Shown here: piece after piece, positions 8,351 through 18,177 of the stretch
Layout of the letters: each line of letters opens with the position of its first letter
Position numbering within the stretch: the stretch's first letter is position 1
Assembly (NCBI GenBank): GCA_039177555.1
Contig: JBCDFV010000040.1
Location: 1-40,114 of the forward strand
Length of the DNA: 40,114 nt
Origin: JANQGH01 sp039177555
GTDB lineage: Bacteria; Pseudomonadota; Alphaproteobacteria; DSM-16000; Inquilinaceae
Direction: 5' to 3'
Translations under genes and position numbers: made by a program
The notes under the pieces: generated by a model
The model's database searches: none
Told to the model about the DNA's origin: nothing
Seen by the model: the letters and a program-made list of their open reading frames with translations, nothing else

Positions 8351-11284
8351 TCATTGCTCCCATCCCGCCTGTCTGGCGGGCGTTTCCACCAGCTCGACAT
8401 AGTGGCGGTGGGCGGTCTCCTGCACCGCGTGCACGCGGCTCTCGGCCTCGTGAAGGCTTGCCGGCGCATCGGCCGGGAACGCGGCGCGTTTCAGACCGTC
8501 AAGGATAGACGGTGGCGCCGTTTCCAGATCGGGGATGCGGACCTGAACCAAGCGCTCATAGGCCTGGATGCGCTGGCCCAGCGCAAGCGCCGCCGTTAGA
8601 TCATCGACGGCCGCATCGGGCAAAATTCCGGCCTGACCGAGGGCGATCAGCGCCTCCTTCGTATCGGCATGCAGAACTGAAGGCTTCTCGGCAGCGTGGT
8701 GCAACTGCAAGCTCTGCGCGATGAACTCGATATCGACCAGCCCGCCGCGCACATGCTTGACCGCCCAGGGCGATGTCTGGCGATGCTCTTTCTCGATGCG
8801 CTGGCGCATGTCGGCGACGTCGCGATAGAGGGCAGCGGGGTCGCGCCGGCGGGTGAGTATTCGTTGCAGCATGTCGCCCAGCCGCGCGCGCATCTCAGGC
8901 TCGCCGGTGATGCAGCGGGCGCGCGTCAGCGCCATATGCTCCCAGGTCCACGCGCTCTCGTCGTGATACTTGGCGAACGCCTCAAAGCTGGTCGCCAGCG
9001 GCCCGGCGTTACCCGAGGGGCGCAGCCGCATGTCGACCTCGTAAAGCGCGCCCTCCGCCGTTTGCGCGGTGATCGCGGACACGATGCGCTGGATCAGCCG
9101 GGTGAAATAGACGGTCGCGCCCAGCGGCTTATCGCCGTCGGATTCCGCCTGGTCCCCGGCGTCGAAGACCATGATCAGATCGAGGTCCGATCGGATCGAC
9201 ATCTGGCCGCTGCCGAGTTTGCCCATCGCGACGATGGCCAGGCCGGGCGCTGAAAACCTGCCGTGGCGGCGCGCGAACTCCGCCTCCACCCGCTCTTGCA
9301 GGGCCGCCAGCCCGGCATCCGCGATGGCCGTGAGGTAAGGGCCCAGCTGGTCGCCCGTCGTCGTGCCGCGCAAAAGCTGCGCGCCGGCGCGAAAGCGATG
9401 GTCGCGGGTCCATTGGCGCAGAATGTCCAGCTCGTCCTCATGATACTGCGCCGGCGCCAACAGCCGTTCGATCTCGTCGGTCAGTTCCGCGCGGTTGGGC
9501 AGGGTGTCAAAGAACCCTGGTGTCAAGACGGCGTCCAGCTCCTCCGGATTCTGGGCCAAATGGTCGGCCATGCGGTCCGATACGCCCAACAGCTCGACGA
9601 CGAAATTCAGCAGGCTCGGCTGGGCCCGGAACATTGAGAACAGCTGGATGCCGGCCGGCAGGCCCGCAAGGAACTTGTCGAACCGGTTGAAGGCCGTGTC
9701 GGGGTGCGGCGAGCGCCCGATCGCGCCCAGCAGTTGGGGCAGCATCTCGGTCAGCAGCCCGCGCGACCGGTCACTGCGGACGGCGCGATAGCGTCCGTGC
9801 AGCCAGCCGCGCACTGTGTCGACAATCTTCGCCGGCTCGCTGAAGCCAAGCTCGCTCAGAACCCGCTCGGTATCGGGCAGCGCGTCGGGGCCGGTGAAGA
9901 TGAGGCCGCTGTTGTCGCCCGTCGTCTCGCTGAACAGTTTGCCGAACTGCCGTTCCACCGTGGCCAGGGTGGCGCGCAAGGCATTGCGGAACGCCGCGTC
10001 TGGTTCGCCAAGAAAGCAGGCGAGCCGGGCAACGCCTTCCGGTGTTTCAGGCAAACGCTGGGTCTGCTGGTCGTCGGTCATCTGCAGCCGATGTTCGATC
10101 CGGCGCAGGCGTGCATAGGCCGTCGACAGCTCGTCGGCAACGTCGGCGCCGATGCGCCCGACTTTGGCCAGGGTTCGCAGCGTGTCTACCGTGCGGCGGC
10201 TGCGCAATCGCGGGTCGCGGCCGCCGTAAATCATCTGTTGCGTCTGGGCGAAGAACTCGATCTCGCGGATCCCGCCCCGGCCGATCTTCAGATCATGGCC
10301 TTCGATCGCCATGCCGTTGGTGCCGGCCTTGCGGTCGAGCTGGCGCTTGATGCCGTGAATGTCCTGCAGCGACGCAAAATCCAGATTGCGGCGCCAGATG
10401 AAGGGCCGCAGGAAGGTCAGGAACGCCTCGCCGGCCTCCAGGTCGCCGGCGATGGGTCGGGCCTTGATCATCGCCGCCCGCTCCCAATTCTGTGCCAGGC
10501 TGGCGTAATAGTTCTCCGCCGCGCCGAGACTGACGGCCAGCGGCGTCGCCCCCGGGTCGGGCCGCAACCTCAGATCGGTGCGGAAAACATAGCCGTCCGC
10601 CGTATGCTCCTCCATAATGCGAACCATGGAGCGCACGAGGCGAATCATGGTGCGCGGCAGGCGGTCGAGATCGCCGGTTTGGATCCTTTCGGGGTCGTAA
10701 AAGATGATGAGGTCGATATCGCTGGAATAGTTCAGTTCGGCCGCACCCAGTTTGCCCATGCCCAAGACAATCAAGCCCGACCGGCTTTCGGGGTCGGCCG
10801 GATCGCTCAAACGCAAACCGCCACGGTCGGCGGCTATGCGCAGGCACAGCCGGGTCGTCAGCCGCAGGGCCGTCTCGGCGAACTGCGACAGGGCGCCGGT
10901 TACCTGGTCAAGGCTCCAAGACCCGCCGATGTCCGCCACCGCGATCAACAGCGCGGCCTGTCGCTTGGCCCGGCGCAGGGCCGCCATCAAAGGTTCCTCC
11001 CGCTCCGCTTCGGCCTGGTCGCGCCAAAGCGCGCCGATCAACCCGTCAAACACGCTGGTCGGCCCGTCAGCGGCGATCGCTTGCAGCAGGTCCGGTTCGC
11101 GCAGCGCACAGTCGGTCAGGAACGGGCTGTTGCCGAACAGGGCCGACAGCAGGCGGTCGTCCTGCCACGCCGGGGCGGGATCGATCTGGCGCCAGCGTTC
11201 CCAGCCCAGTTCCAGCAGCCTGGCATCGGATGGCAGCGGCCAGGGAACAAGGGTGCCGTGTTCGGCTTTGGTTAGCGTCGTCAT
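8351..11284 (-). CDS. glnE: bifunctional glutamine synthetase adenylyltransferase/deadenylyltransferase
   Basis: Adds AMP to, or removes it from, glutamine synthetase in response to PII signals, so it sets ammonia assimilation. About 977 residues from the ATG at 11284; a GTG at 11293 is possible. Both nucleotidyltransferase halves are present and look intact: YSSDIDLIIFYD in the N-terminal deadenylylase domain and IRSDLDLIMVFD in the C-terminal adenylylase domain. The linker GRGGIREIEFFAQ and its C-terminal counterpart GGLVDIEFIAQ are also present. Length is normal for the family. It is divergent from the large AsmA-like gene with only about 60 bases between starts. Confidence 0.96.
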   Translation of the reverse strand: MTTLTKAEHGTLVPWPLPSDARLLELGWERWRQIDPAPAWQDDRLLSALFGNSPFLTDCALREPDLLQAIAADGPTSVFDGLIGALWRDQAEAEREEPLMAALRRAKRQAALLIAVADIGGSWSLDQVTGALSQFAETALRLTTRLCLRIAADRGGLRLSDPADPESRSGLIVLGMGKLGAAELNYSSDIDLIIFYDPERIQTGDLDRLPRTMIRLVRSMVRIMEEHTADGYVFRTDLRLRPDPGATPLAVSLGAAENYYASLAQNWERAAMIKARPIAGDLEAGEAFLTFLRPFIWRRNLDFASLQDIHGIKRQLDRKAGTNGMAIEGHDLKIGRGGIREIEFFAQTQQMIYGGRDPRLRSRRTVDTLRTLAKVGRIGADVADELSTAYARLRRIEHRLQMTDDQQTQRLPETPEGVARLACFLGEPDAAFRNALRATLATVERQFGKLFSETTGDNSGLIFTGPDALPDTERVLSELGFSEPAKIVDTVRGWLHGRYRAVRSDRSRGLLTEMLPQLLGAIGRSPHPDTAFNRFDKFLAGLPAGIQLFSMFRAQPSLLNFVVELLGVSDRMADHLAQNPEELDAVLTPGFFDTLPNRAELTDEIERLLAPAQYHEDELDILRQWTRDHRFRAGAQLLRGTTTGDQLGPYLTAIADAGLAALQERVEAEFARRHGRFSAPGLAIVAMGKLGSGQMSIRSDLDLIMVFDAGDQAESDGDKPLGATVYFTRLIQRIVSAITAQTAEGALYEVDMRLRPSGNAGPLATSFEAFAKYHDESAWTWEHMALTRARCITGEPEMRARLGDMLQRILTRRRDPAALYRDVADMRQRIEKEHRQTSPWAVKHVRGGLVDIEFIAQSLQLHHAAEKPSVLHADTKEALIALGQAGILPDAAVDDLTAALALGQRIQAYERLVQVRIPDLETAPPSILDGLKRAAFPADAPASLHEAESRVHAVQETAHRHYVELVETPARQAGWEQ

Positions 11285-11344
11285 CACCGCCACATTTTGT
11301 CAACGCGGCGCCCAGGTCAAGCCGGTCGGGCGCGGGGCCGGCGG

Positions 11345-14300
11345 ATGAGCTTTTGGCGCCTGGCGCTGCGCTTCGTCGTCGGTGCGCTCGGCGTGGTGGT
11401 CGTGCTCGCCGGCCTGGCCGTGTTGCGCCTGGCGGCCGGCCCGGTCGATGTCAGCTTCCTGACCCCCTATCTCGAAGACGCGATGACCGACGCCCCGGTG
11501 CGCCTCGACATCGACCGCACATCGCTGGTTTGGGACGGGTTCGGCACGCCGATCGAGCTGCTGGCCCGGAACGTCCGCGTGCTCGATGCCGGGTCCGGTG
11601 CGGACTTGGCGGACATTCCGGCCATGGCGGTGACGATCAACACGCCGGAGCTGTTCGCCGGGCACATCTCGCCGAGAAGTATCACCCTGATCGAGCCGAT
11701 CCTGCGCGTTCAACGGGATGAAGACGGTTCGGTCGGGCTGGAACTGGCGGGCCTTGAGCTGGGGCGCTCCGACGACGGCGAGAGAACGGCTGAAAACCAG
11801 TCAGCCTTGGGCGGCCTCTTGGCCATGCTGCGATCGAACAATCCGATCTTGGCCGGGTTCGAGTCGATGCGCATCGAGGATGGGCTGGTGTTCGTCGAAG
11901 ACCGGGCGATCGGGCTGACATGGACGGCCCCGTCGACCAACATCGCGTTGCGGCGGTCGGCGGACGGCATCGAGGGCGCCCTGTCGTTGGCCGCCGATAT
12001 CGGGCAGCTTGAACTGGCGCTCGACTTCGAAGGCGAACTGGTCGATGCCGCCGCCGGGCCGTCGATCTCGGGCCAGATCGACCTGATGGTGCGCCAGGCC
12101 GACCGGCTGGTCAGCTACAACGGCAGTGTTTCCTACCGGTCCGATCGACAAGGCTCGGTCGAACTGGTCGGCAGTCTGACCGGTCGTCTGAACGCCAACA
12201 GCCCGGAGCTGAGGGCCGAGATCATCGTCGACCAGACGCTGAACCCGATGGCGTCGGTCGTGCGCTACGCCATCGACCGGGTCGTGCCGGCCGACTGGGC
12301 CATGGCGGCGCCCGTACTGTCACCCTTGTCGAGCCTGACCACGCCCGTGACCGCCAGCGGCGAGTTGCAGCTGAACGACCGGTTCCTGCCGCAACGCATC
12401 GAAATGCACATGCGGGCGGGTTCGGGCCAGCTGAACTTGCCGGCCTATTACGACGAACCGCTGAACGTCGCCGGTATCCAGTTGACGGCCGTTGCCGACT
12501 TCGCGACCCGTCGCTTCAGCCTGCCGCAATTCACGATCGATGTCGGCGGGCCGCGGATCGACGTGACCGCGGATATCCAGATCGAACCGATCGGCCTGCT
12601 CGACGCGGTCGGCACCGTCACCCTGTCGGACATGCCGGTCGACCTGTTGTCGAGATACTGGCCCGAGGCGATTGCGCCGGCCCGGCAATGGGTCACCAGC
12701 CAGATCAGCCGGGGCGTGGTTCGGCGCGCCAGCATGGACATTCACACGCGCGCGTTCAATCTGCCGGACCAGCCGGTGGAACTGGTATCCCTGAACGGCG
12801 AGATGGATCTCGAAGATATGACCGTTGAGTATCTCGGCGGCATGGATCCGGTGTCGGGCGCCAGCGGCACCGCCATTTTCAACGAACGAGACTTCATCAT
12901 CACGCTGGACAGCGGATTTGTTCAGGGCGTGGACGTTCTGGCGGCGGCCATCGCCATCACGGACCTGGACCGGCCGCCGGCTCAACTGGACATCTCGCTG
13001 GCGCTGGCCGGCCCCGTGACGGATGCGATGGAGGTGATCAACGCGCCGCGCCTGCGGCTCGCCGATCGGGCGGGGCTTAACCCGACGCTGATCGGCGGCG
13101 AAATGTCCGGCCGCCTGGCCTTCAGCTTCCCCTTGGCGCGGCGGGACGAGGAGATACCGGTCGCGTATGGCGGCGTCTTCGCCATCGAAGGCGGATCGGC
13201 CGACGGTGTCTTCGATTCCCTGACTTTGACCGACTTGGCGGGCGAGGTTCGTGTTGACGGCGAGGGCTTCAGCCTGACGGGCACCGGCGCGCTGAATGGA
13301 CTGCCGGCCGACATTCTCATCGCCCAATCCTACGATCCGGCGGGTGACGGCAATCTGCGGTCGGAGATCAGCACGACCTTGCCCGAGGGCCGTTATGACG
13401 TGCTCGGCGTTCCGGACATTCCGGGCTTGTCCGGCCCGCTGCCGGTCCGCGTCGACGCCACGCTGCAGCGCGATGCCAGCCTTCGGCTCGACGCGGCCAT
13501 CGACCTGACCCGGGCCCGGCTGGAGATTGAGCCGCTGCGCTATACCAAGCCGCCCGGTACCGCCGGCCAAGGCTGGGCCACGGTGACGTTACGGAACGGC
13601 CAGGTGATCGGCGACGTGGCGTTCTCGGTCGACGCGATGGGCCTGGCCGCCAACGGCCGGGTCGAGCTGGACGAGGGCGGCGATGCGTCTTTCCTCGACG
13701 TCGAAAGCCTTATCTATGGCCGGACGGATGTCTCTGTTCAGGTGGCATTTGCCCCGTCCGGGGCGGCGTCCGTGGACATCGAGGGCCGCCAGCTGGATAT
13801 CCAGCAACTGATCGGCGATGTCGGGCTGAGCGATCTGGGCCTGGAACAGGGCTCAACGGATGAACCGCCGCGCAACATCAGCGTCGCGGTCGATCGGCTG
13901 ATCGTTGGCGGCAATCGGGGCCTGAACGACGTCACGGCCGACATGGCCAGCGAAGCCGGGGCGATGACGCAGCTTAGCCTCACCGCCATGCATGACGGCG
14001 GTGGTGCCGTTGCTGTCAGCTTGCAGCCGATCGCCCAGGGCGACGCCCTGTCGGTCCGCAGCGCCAACACCGGCGCGCTGCTCAGCCTCGTGGGCGACAC
14101 GAACCGGATCAATGGCGGGCAATTGGCGCTCGACGCCACGATCGCGGACGGTACGACCTCCGGCATGCTGGTGGTCGAGAATTTCCGGGTGCGCGACGCG
14201 CCCGAACTGGCCCGCATCATGGCCGCCGAACCCGTGATGGCCCACGCCGAGCCGCCGGAGGCGGACAGCGTCGTCTTCAACCGGCTGGAGGCCGACTTGG

Positions 14301-14626
14301 CCCTGACAGGCGGTCGGCTGACCGTGCGCGACGGCCGCGCCTCGGGCGGCGAACTCGGCATCACCATGGGCGGCGTCGCCGACTTTTCGTCCGACACGAT
14401 CGACTTCACCGGCACCTTCGTGCCGCTTTACGGCCTGAACTCGCTGTTGAGCGGCGTGCCGCTGATCGGCGAGATCCTGTATGGCGGCGCCGGCGGCGGG
14501 GTCTTCGCCTTCACCTACCGGGTTTCGGGGCCCACTGACGCACCGACGGTCTCGGTCAATCCCCTGTCGGTGCTCGCGCCGGGCATATTGCGGCGCATCT
14601 TCTTCGAAGGCGTGCCGCCGTCTTAG
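11345..14626 (+). CDS. large AsmA-like / DUF3971 (YhdP-type) envelope protein
   Basis: About 1093 residues from the ATG at 11345. One N-terminal membrane anchor (FVVGALGVVVVLAGLAVLRL) is followed by a very long periplasmic region of beta-rich repeats. The C-terminal AsmA-type end reads GGGVFAFTYRVSGPTDAPTVS, then LSVLAPGILRRIFF. Proteins of this architecture (YhdP, TamB, AsmA) form long grooved bridges for phospholipid transport from inner to outer membrane; the specific role here is inferred. Its stop codon overlaps the stop of convergent tyrS. Gene context does not narrow the function. Confidence 0.85.
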   Translation: MSFWRLALRFVVGALGVVVVLAGLAVLRLAAGPVDVSFLTPYLEDAMTDAPVRLDIDRTSLVWDGFGTPIELLARNVRVLDAGSGADLADIPAMAVTINTPELFAGHISPRSITLIEPILRVQRDEDGSVGLELAGLELGRSDDGERTAENQSALGGLLAMLRSNNPILAGFESMRIEDGLVFVEDRAIGLTWTAPSTNIALRRSADGIEGALSLAADIGQLELALDFEGELVDAAAGPSISGQIDLMVRQADRLVSYNGSVSYRSDRQGSVELVGSLTGRLNANSPELRAEIIVDQTLNPMASVVRYAIDRVVPADWAMAAPVLSPLSSLTTPVTASGELQLNDRFLPQRIEMHMRAGSGQLNLPAYYDEPLNVAGIQLTAVADFATRRFSLPQFTIDVGGPRIDVTADIQIEPIGLLDAVGTVTLSDMPVDLLSRYWPEAIAPARQWVTSQISRGVVRRASMDIHTRAFNLPDQPVELVSLNGEMDLEDMTVEYLGGMDPVSGASGTAIFNERDFIITLDSGFVQGVDVLAAAIAITDLDRPPAQLDISLALAGPVTDAMEVINAPRLRLADRAGLNPTLIGGEMSGRLAFSFPLARRDEEIPVAYGGVFAIEGGSADGVFDSLTLTDLAGEVRVDGEGFSLTGTGALNGLPADILIAQSYDPAGDGNLRSEISTTLPEGRYDVLGVPDIPGLSGPLPVRVDATLQRDASLRLDAAIDLTRARLEIEPLRYTKPPGTAGQGWATVTLRNGQVIGDVAFSVDAMGLAANGRVELDEGGDASFLDVESLIYGRTDVSVQVAFAPSGAASVDIEGRQLDIQQLIGDVGLSDLGLEQGSTDEPPRNISVAVDRLIVGGNRGLNDVTADMASEAGAMTQLSLTAMHDGGGAVAVSLQPIAQGDALSVRSANTGALLSLVGDTNRINGGQLALDATIADGTTSGMLVVENFRVRDAPELARIMAAEPVMAHAEPPEADSVVFNRLEADLALTGGRLTVRDGRASGGELGITMGGVADFSSDTIDFTGTFVPLYGLNSLLSGVPLIGEILYGGAGGGVFAFTYRVSGPTDAPTVSVNPLSVLAPGILRRIFFEGVPPS

Positions 14627-15876
14627 GCCGGACGAACAAGCGCGTGTCGCTTCTTGCCCGCCGACAGCTTGATCGTGCCGTCGTCTGCCAGCGCTCCGAT
14701 GTCGACCGGCTGCTCGGCGTCTGCGAGCTTGACGTCGTTGACCCGACCGCCGCCGCCGGCGATCAGCCGTCGCGCCTCGCCGTTTGAGGCGGCGAGGCCG
14801 GCCATGACGAACAGTCGGAAGGCCGGGATGCCGCCCTCCAGTTCGCCCCGTGCGACATCGACCTGGGGCAGCCCGGCGGCGCTCTCGCCCTCTTCAAAGG
14901 CGCGGCGCGCGGTCTCGGCGGCCTCCGAGGCGGCCTTCTCGCCATGGCAAAGGCGGGTCGCCTCGGTCGCCAGGATCTTCTTGGCCTCGTTGATCTCGGC
15001 ACCGCCCAGCGCCTCCAGGCGCGCGACCTCGGCGATCGGCAGGTCGGTGAACAGGCGCAGGAAGCGGCCGACATCCGCATCCTCGGTATTGCGCCAGAAC
15101 TGCCAGTAGTCGTAGGGGCTGAGCCGGTCGGCACCCAGCCAGACGGCACCCTCGGCGGTCTTGCCCATCTTCGCGCCCGACGCGGTGGTGATCAGCGGCG
15201 TGGTCAGCCCGAACAGGTCAGCGCCGTCGATGCGGCGCCCAAGCTCCATGCCGTTCACGATGTTGCCCCACTGGTCCGACCCGCCCATCTGCAGGCTGCA
15301 ACCATAGCGCCGATGCAGTTCCAGAAAGTCGTAGGCCTGGAGGATCATGTAGTTGAATTCCAGGAAGGTCAGGGGCTGCTCGCGATCGAGCCGCAGCTTG
15401 ACCGAGTCGAAGGTCAGCATGCGGTTGATCGTGAAATGCAGGCCCACATCCCGCAGAAACGGGATGTAGCCCAGACCGTCCAGCCAGTCGGCATTGTTGG
15501 CGAGGATCGCATCCGTCGGCCCGTCGCCGAAGGTCAGGAAGTTGCCGAAGTTCGCCTTGATCCCGGCGATGTTGGCGTCGATCCGCTCCGCCGTCAGCAG
15601 CTGGCGCGACGTGTCCTTACCCGACGGATCGCCGATCTTGGTCGTGCCGCCGCCCATCAGCGCGATCGGCCGATGGCCCAGCTGCTGCATCCAGCGCAGC
15701 ATCATGATCTGCACCAGACTGCCGATATGCAAACTGTCGGCCGTGGCGTCGAAGCCGATATAGCCGACGATGGAGCCGTCGGCCGCCTTGGCGTCCAGCG
15801 CCTCGGGGTCGGTGATCTGATGGATGAACTGGCGTTCTTGCAGAACGTTGAGAAGGTCGGATTTGAAGCGTGACAT
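14623..15876 (-). CDS. tyrS: tyrosyl-tRNA synthetase
   Basis: Attaches tyrosine to tRNA-Tyr. The 417-residue class I synthetase has the HIGH-type signature in SLHIGSLVQ (about residues 48-56), the LMGGGTTKIGDPSGK segment, the tyrosine-site segment GGSDQWGNI and a KMSKS-type loop written KMGKT. A C-terminal S4-like RNA-binding domain covers about residues 350-417 (RRLIAGGGGRVNDVKL). Length and order are standard. It is downstream of the alpha/beta hydrolase on the same strand with a 42-base gap. Confidence 0.96.
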   Translation of the reverse strand: MSRFKSDLLNVLQERQFIHQITDPEALDAKAADGSIVGYIGFDATADSLHIGSLVQIMMLRWMQQLGHRPIALMGGGTTKIGDPSGKDTSRQLLTAERIDANIAGIKANFGNFLTFGDGPTDAILANNADWLDGLGYIPFLRDVGLHFTINRMLTFDSVKLRLDREQPLTFLEFNYMILQAYDFLELHRRYGCSLQMGGSDQWGNIVNGMELGRRIDGADLFGLTTPLITTASGAKMGKTAEGAVWLGADRLSPYDYWQFWRNTEDADVGRFLRLFTDLPIAEVARLEALGGAEINEAKKILATEATRLCHGEKAASEAAETARRAFEEGESAAGLPQVDVARGELEGGIPAFRLFVMAGLAASNGEARRLIAGGGGRVNDVKLADAEQPVDIGALADDGTIKLSAGKKRHALVRPA

Positions 15877-15918
15877 CGCGATTTGGACCCGTCGAAGGAG
15901 GGGAGGCGGGCAGCAGCC

Positions 15919-16578
15919 CTATTCGGCTACGGCTTTGTTCGGTTCCAGGGCCGCGTCCAAATAGCTGTCGATGGTCTCGACCAGCGTGTCGATCTTGCCG
16001 TGAAAGAAGTGGTTGGCGGACTCGATCACGCGATGATCGATCACGATGTCCTTTTGCAGCGACAGCTTGGCGACCAGCTTCTCGACCGATTCCGGCGTGA
16101 CGATGTCGTCATTGGCGCCGTTGACGATCAGCCCGGATGACGGGCACGGCGCCAGGAAGCTGAAGTCGAACATGTTGGCCGGCGGCGCGATCGACAGGAA
16201 GCCGTCGATCTCCGGCCGGCGCATCAACAGCTGCATGCCGATCCAGGCACCGAAACTGAAGCCGCCGACCCAGCAGCCGGCGGCGTTCGGGTTGTAGGTC
16301 TGCAGCCAATCCAGCGCGGACGCCGCATCGGACAACTCCCCTTCGCCCCGGTCGAACGCGCCCTGGCTGCGCCCGACGCCGCGGAAATTGAACCGCATGG
16401 TCGAAAAGCCGCGGCGGGCGAACGCCTGGAACAGGACATAGACGATCTTGTTGTTCATCGTACCGCCATGTTCCGGATGGGGATGAAGCAACAGGGCGAC
16501 GGGCGAGCCCGGCTTCTTGCCGTGCTGATAGCGGCCTTCGAGACGGCCGTCGGGGCCATTGAAAATGACTTCGGGCAT
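15919..16578 (-). CDS. alpha/beta hydrolase (COG2945-like)
   Basis: A 219-residue minimal alpha/beta hydrolase. The nucleophile elbow is GGFSFGAW (about residues 104-111, serine as nucleophile), the acid is probably in NGANDDIV and the histidine in ANHFFHG. The early HPHPEHGGTMNNK segment forms the oxyanion-side loop typical of this group. Substrate unknown. It is divergent from the cysE-iscR-suf locus across 286 bases, an arrangement I recall as common in alphaproteobacteria but without a known functional link. Confidence 0.87.
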   Translation of the reverse strand: MPEVIFNGPDGRLEGRYQHGKKPGSPVALLLHPHPEHGGTMNNKIVYVLFQAFARRGFSTMRFNFRGVGRSQGAFDRGEGELSDAASALDWLQTYNPNAAGCWVGGFSFGAWIGMQLLMRRPEIDGFLSIAPPANMFDFSFLAPCPSSGLIVNGANDDIVTPESVEKLVAKLSLQKDIVIDHRVIESANHFFHGKIDTLVETIDSYLDAALEPNKAVAE

Positions 16579-16700
16579 CGGCGTGTATTCCCTCCGGGTT
16601 GCCGTTTTCGAGGCTGGCTAGGCTTGGCCCCGTCGGCATTCGGCATAAACCTCTCTGGCAGGAGGGGCATTTTTTAGCGAAAAACGCCTTACCAGCCAGA

Positions 16701-16732
16701 ATACTTGACCACACTACCCGGACAATTATATT
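16701..16732 (+). promoter_or_regulatory. Predicted promoter of cysE-iscR with an IscR-like half site
   Basis: TTGACC at 16705-16710 and TATATT at 16727-16732 are 16 bases apart. The -35 lies within ATACTTGAC (16701-16709), which matches the left half of the IscR type-1 consensus ATASYYGAC; the right half is poor. A leader of about 125 bases to cysE would follow. Regulation by IscR here is a hypothesis. Confidence 0.45.
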
Positions 16733-16864
16733 CCGAATTATCGCTAGTACCGGAGATCCGGACCGTCGATAGAGCACAGCGGGTTGGTCCGGCACCGGCA
16801 CGCGTGACTTGAAGGACAAGACCGGGCCGCGCAGATCGCGTGGTATATCATAGGGATCGCCCAT

Positions 16865-17605
16865 ATGTTCAAGCGCCTTCGCGAAGACATTGACACCATC
16901 ATGGCGCGCGACCCGGCAGCACGTTCCCGGGTCACGGTGTTCTTCACCTATCCCGGCCTGCACGCGGTGATGTTCTATCGCCTGTCCCATCGGTTCGTGA
17001 ATTGGGGCATGCGCGGCTTCGCGCTTTGGCTGTCCTATCTCGGCCGCATCCTGACGGGCATCGAAATCCATCCCGGCGCCACGATTGGCCGGCGCTTCTT
17101 CGTCGATCACGGCACCGGCGTCGTCATTGGCGAGACGACGGAAATCGGCGACGACGTAACGCTTTATCAGGGCGTGACCTTGGGCGGTACCTCGCCGGAC
17201 GGCGGCAAGCGCCACCCGACCTTGCTGGACGGCGTCATTGTCGGCGCCGGTGCAAAGGTCCTGGGCCCGCATACGATCGGCAAGAACGCGCGGGTCGGTT
17301 CGAACGCCGTGGTGCTGAAGGATGTGCCGGAATGCGTCACCGTTGTCGGCGTGCCGGCGCGGCCGGCCGGCATGCCGAAGCAGCCCAAGCCCGAATTCGT
17401 CGCTTACGGCACGCCGACCGACGATCTGCCCGATCCGGTCGCGCGCGCGGTGCATGGATTGAACGCGGAACTGGCCACGTTGCGCCAGCGGATCGTTCAG
17501 TTGGAAGACCAATTGGCCCATCACAGAGGCGCGGCGCCGGACGGGCCGCTCGATGGTCGCGACGGGAAGGGTGCTGGAGAACAGCGCCGCGAAGGCCGGT
17601 GTTGA
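16865..17605 (+). CDS. cysE: serine O-acetyltransferase
   Basis: Makes O-acetylserine from serine and acetyl-CoA, the committed step of cysteine synthesis. The 246-residue protein has a short helical N-terminus (EpsC/short-CysE type). The left-handed beta-helix follows, with the conserved IHPGATIGRRFFVDHGTG and IGETTEIGDDVTLYQGVTLGG segments at about residues 75-118. After residue about 178 there is a non-catalytic tail predicted to form a coiled coil (NAELATLRQRIVQLEDQL). It is the first gene of the iron-sulfur locus, with iscR 40 bases downstream, so cysteine supply is tied to sulfur mobilisation. Confidence 0.94.
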   Translation: MFKRLREDIDTIMARDPAARSRVTVFFTYPGLHAVMFYRLSHRFVNWGMRGFALWLSYLGRILTGIEIHPGATIGRRFFVDHGTGVVIGETTEIGDDVTLYQGVTLGGTSPDGGKRHPTLLDGVIVGAGAKVLGPHTIGKNARVGSNAVVLKDVPECVTVVGVPARPAGMPKQPKPEFVAYGTPTDDLPDPVARAVHGLNAELATLRQRIVQLEDQLAHHRGAAPDGPLDGRDGKGAGEQRREGRC

Positions 17606-17644
17606 CGATCGGCCCGACGATCGCGGGTAGGGGGAGATGATCTA

Positions 17645-18148
17645 ATGAAGTTAAGCACAAAGGGTCGGTACGCAGTCATGGCGATGGTCGACATGGCGCA
17701 GCATGCGAAAGGACGGCCGGTGGCGCTGGCCGACATCGCCGCGCGTCAGGAAATCTCGCTGTCCTATCTGGAACAGCTGTTCGCCAAGCTGCGCCGATCG
17801 GGCCTGGTTAAGAGCGTACGCGGCCCCGGCGGCGGCTATCTCTTGACCCGGGGGACCGACGACACCCGCATTTCCGACATCATTGTCGCCGTGGACGAGC
17901 CCATTCGGGCGACCCGGTGTCCGTCCGGCTCGGCCGCCGGCTGTCGCAGCGACAAGAGCCGCTGTCTGACCCATGATTTGTGGGATGAACTGGGCAACCA
18001 GATCCACCTCTATCTCAGTTCCGTCAGCCTGGAAGATGTCATCCAGCGCCGTGTCCTTGGCACCAGCCGCGTGTTCGGCGGGCTTCAAGCCGAAGAGCTT
18101 CACCGGCCGCGGCCCGCCATCGCGCCCGGAACCGTAGCGGCCGAATAG
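17645..18148 (+). CDS. iscR: Rrf2-family regulator, IscR-type
   Basis: A 167-residue Rrf2 protein starting MKLSTKGRYAVMAMVDMA, with a winged helix (ISLSYLEQLFAKLRRSGLVKSVRG) and the GGGYLLTR wing. Three cysteines, in RCPSG, GCRSD and RCLTH, plus the histidine of CLTH match the [2Fe-2S] ligand set of IscR, although the first spacing is longer than in E. coli. It probably senses iron-sulfur status and regulates this locus, including the operator-like site before sufB. It is second in the operon, between cysE and the desulfurase. Confidence 0.9.
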   Translation: MKLSTKGRYAVMAMVDMAQHAKGRPVALADIAARQEISLSYLEQLFAKLRRSGLVKSVRGPGGGYLLTRGTDDTRISDIIVAVDEPIRATRCPSGSAAGCRSDKSRCLTHDLWDELGNQIHLYLSSVSLEDVIQRRVLGTSRVFGGLQAEELHRPRPAIAPGTVAAE

Positions 18149-18177
18149 CCGTTCCGACGGTTCTTTTGGGGGTTTCC

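Noticed and set aside
9704..11275. 523-residue plus-strand frame
   Set aside because: Lies antisense to glnE, which has full-length family motifs; long antisense frames are expected in GC-rich DNA.
12320..13570. 416-residue minus-strand frame
   Set aside because: Antisense shadow of the AsmA-like gene.
14621..14626. Overlap of the stop codons of the AsmA-like gene and tyrS
   Set aside because: A normal outcome of compact convergent genes, with no regulatory implication.
15125..15185. KMGKT instead of KMSKS in TyrS as an unusual active site
   Set aside because: Variation at the third and last positions of this loop is common among bacterial tyrosyl-tRNA synthetases.
16109..17524. 471-residue minus-strand frame spanning the hydrolase and cysE
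   Set aside because: Overlaps two real genes in other frames; no coherent protein family.
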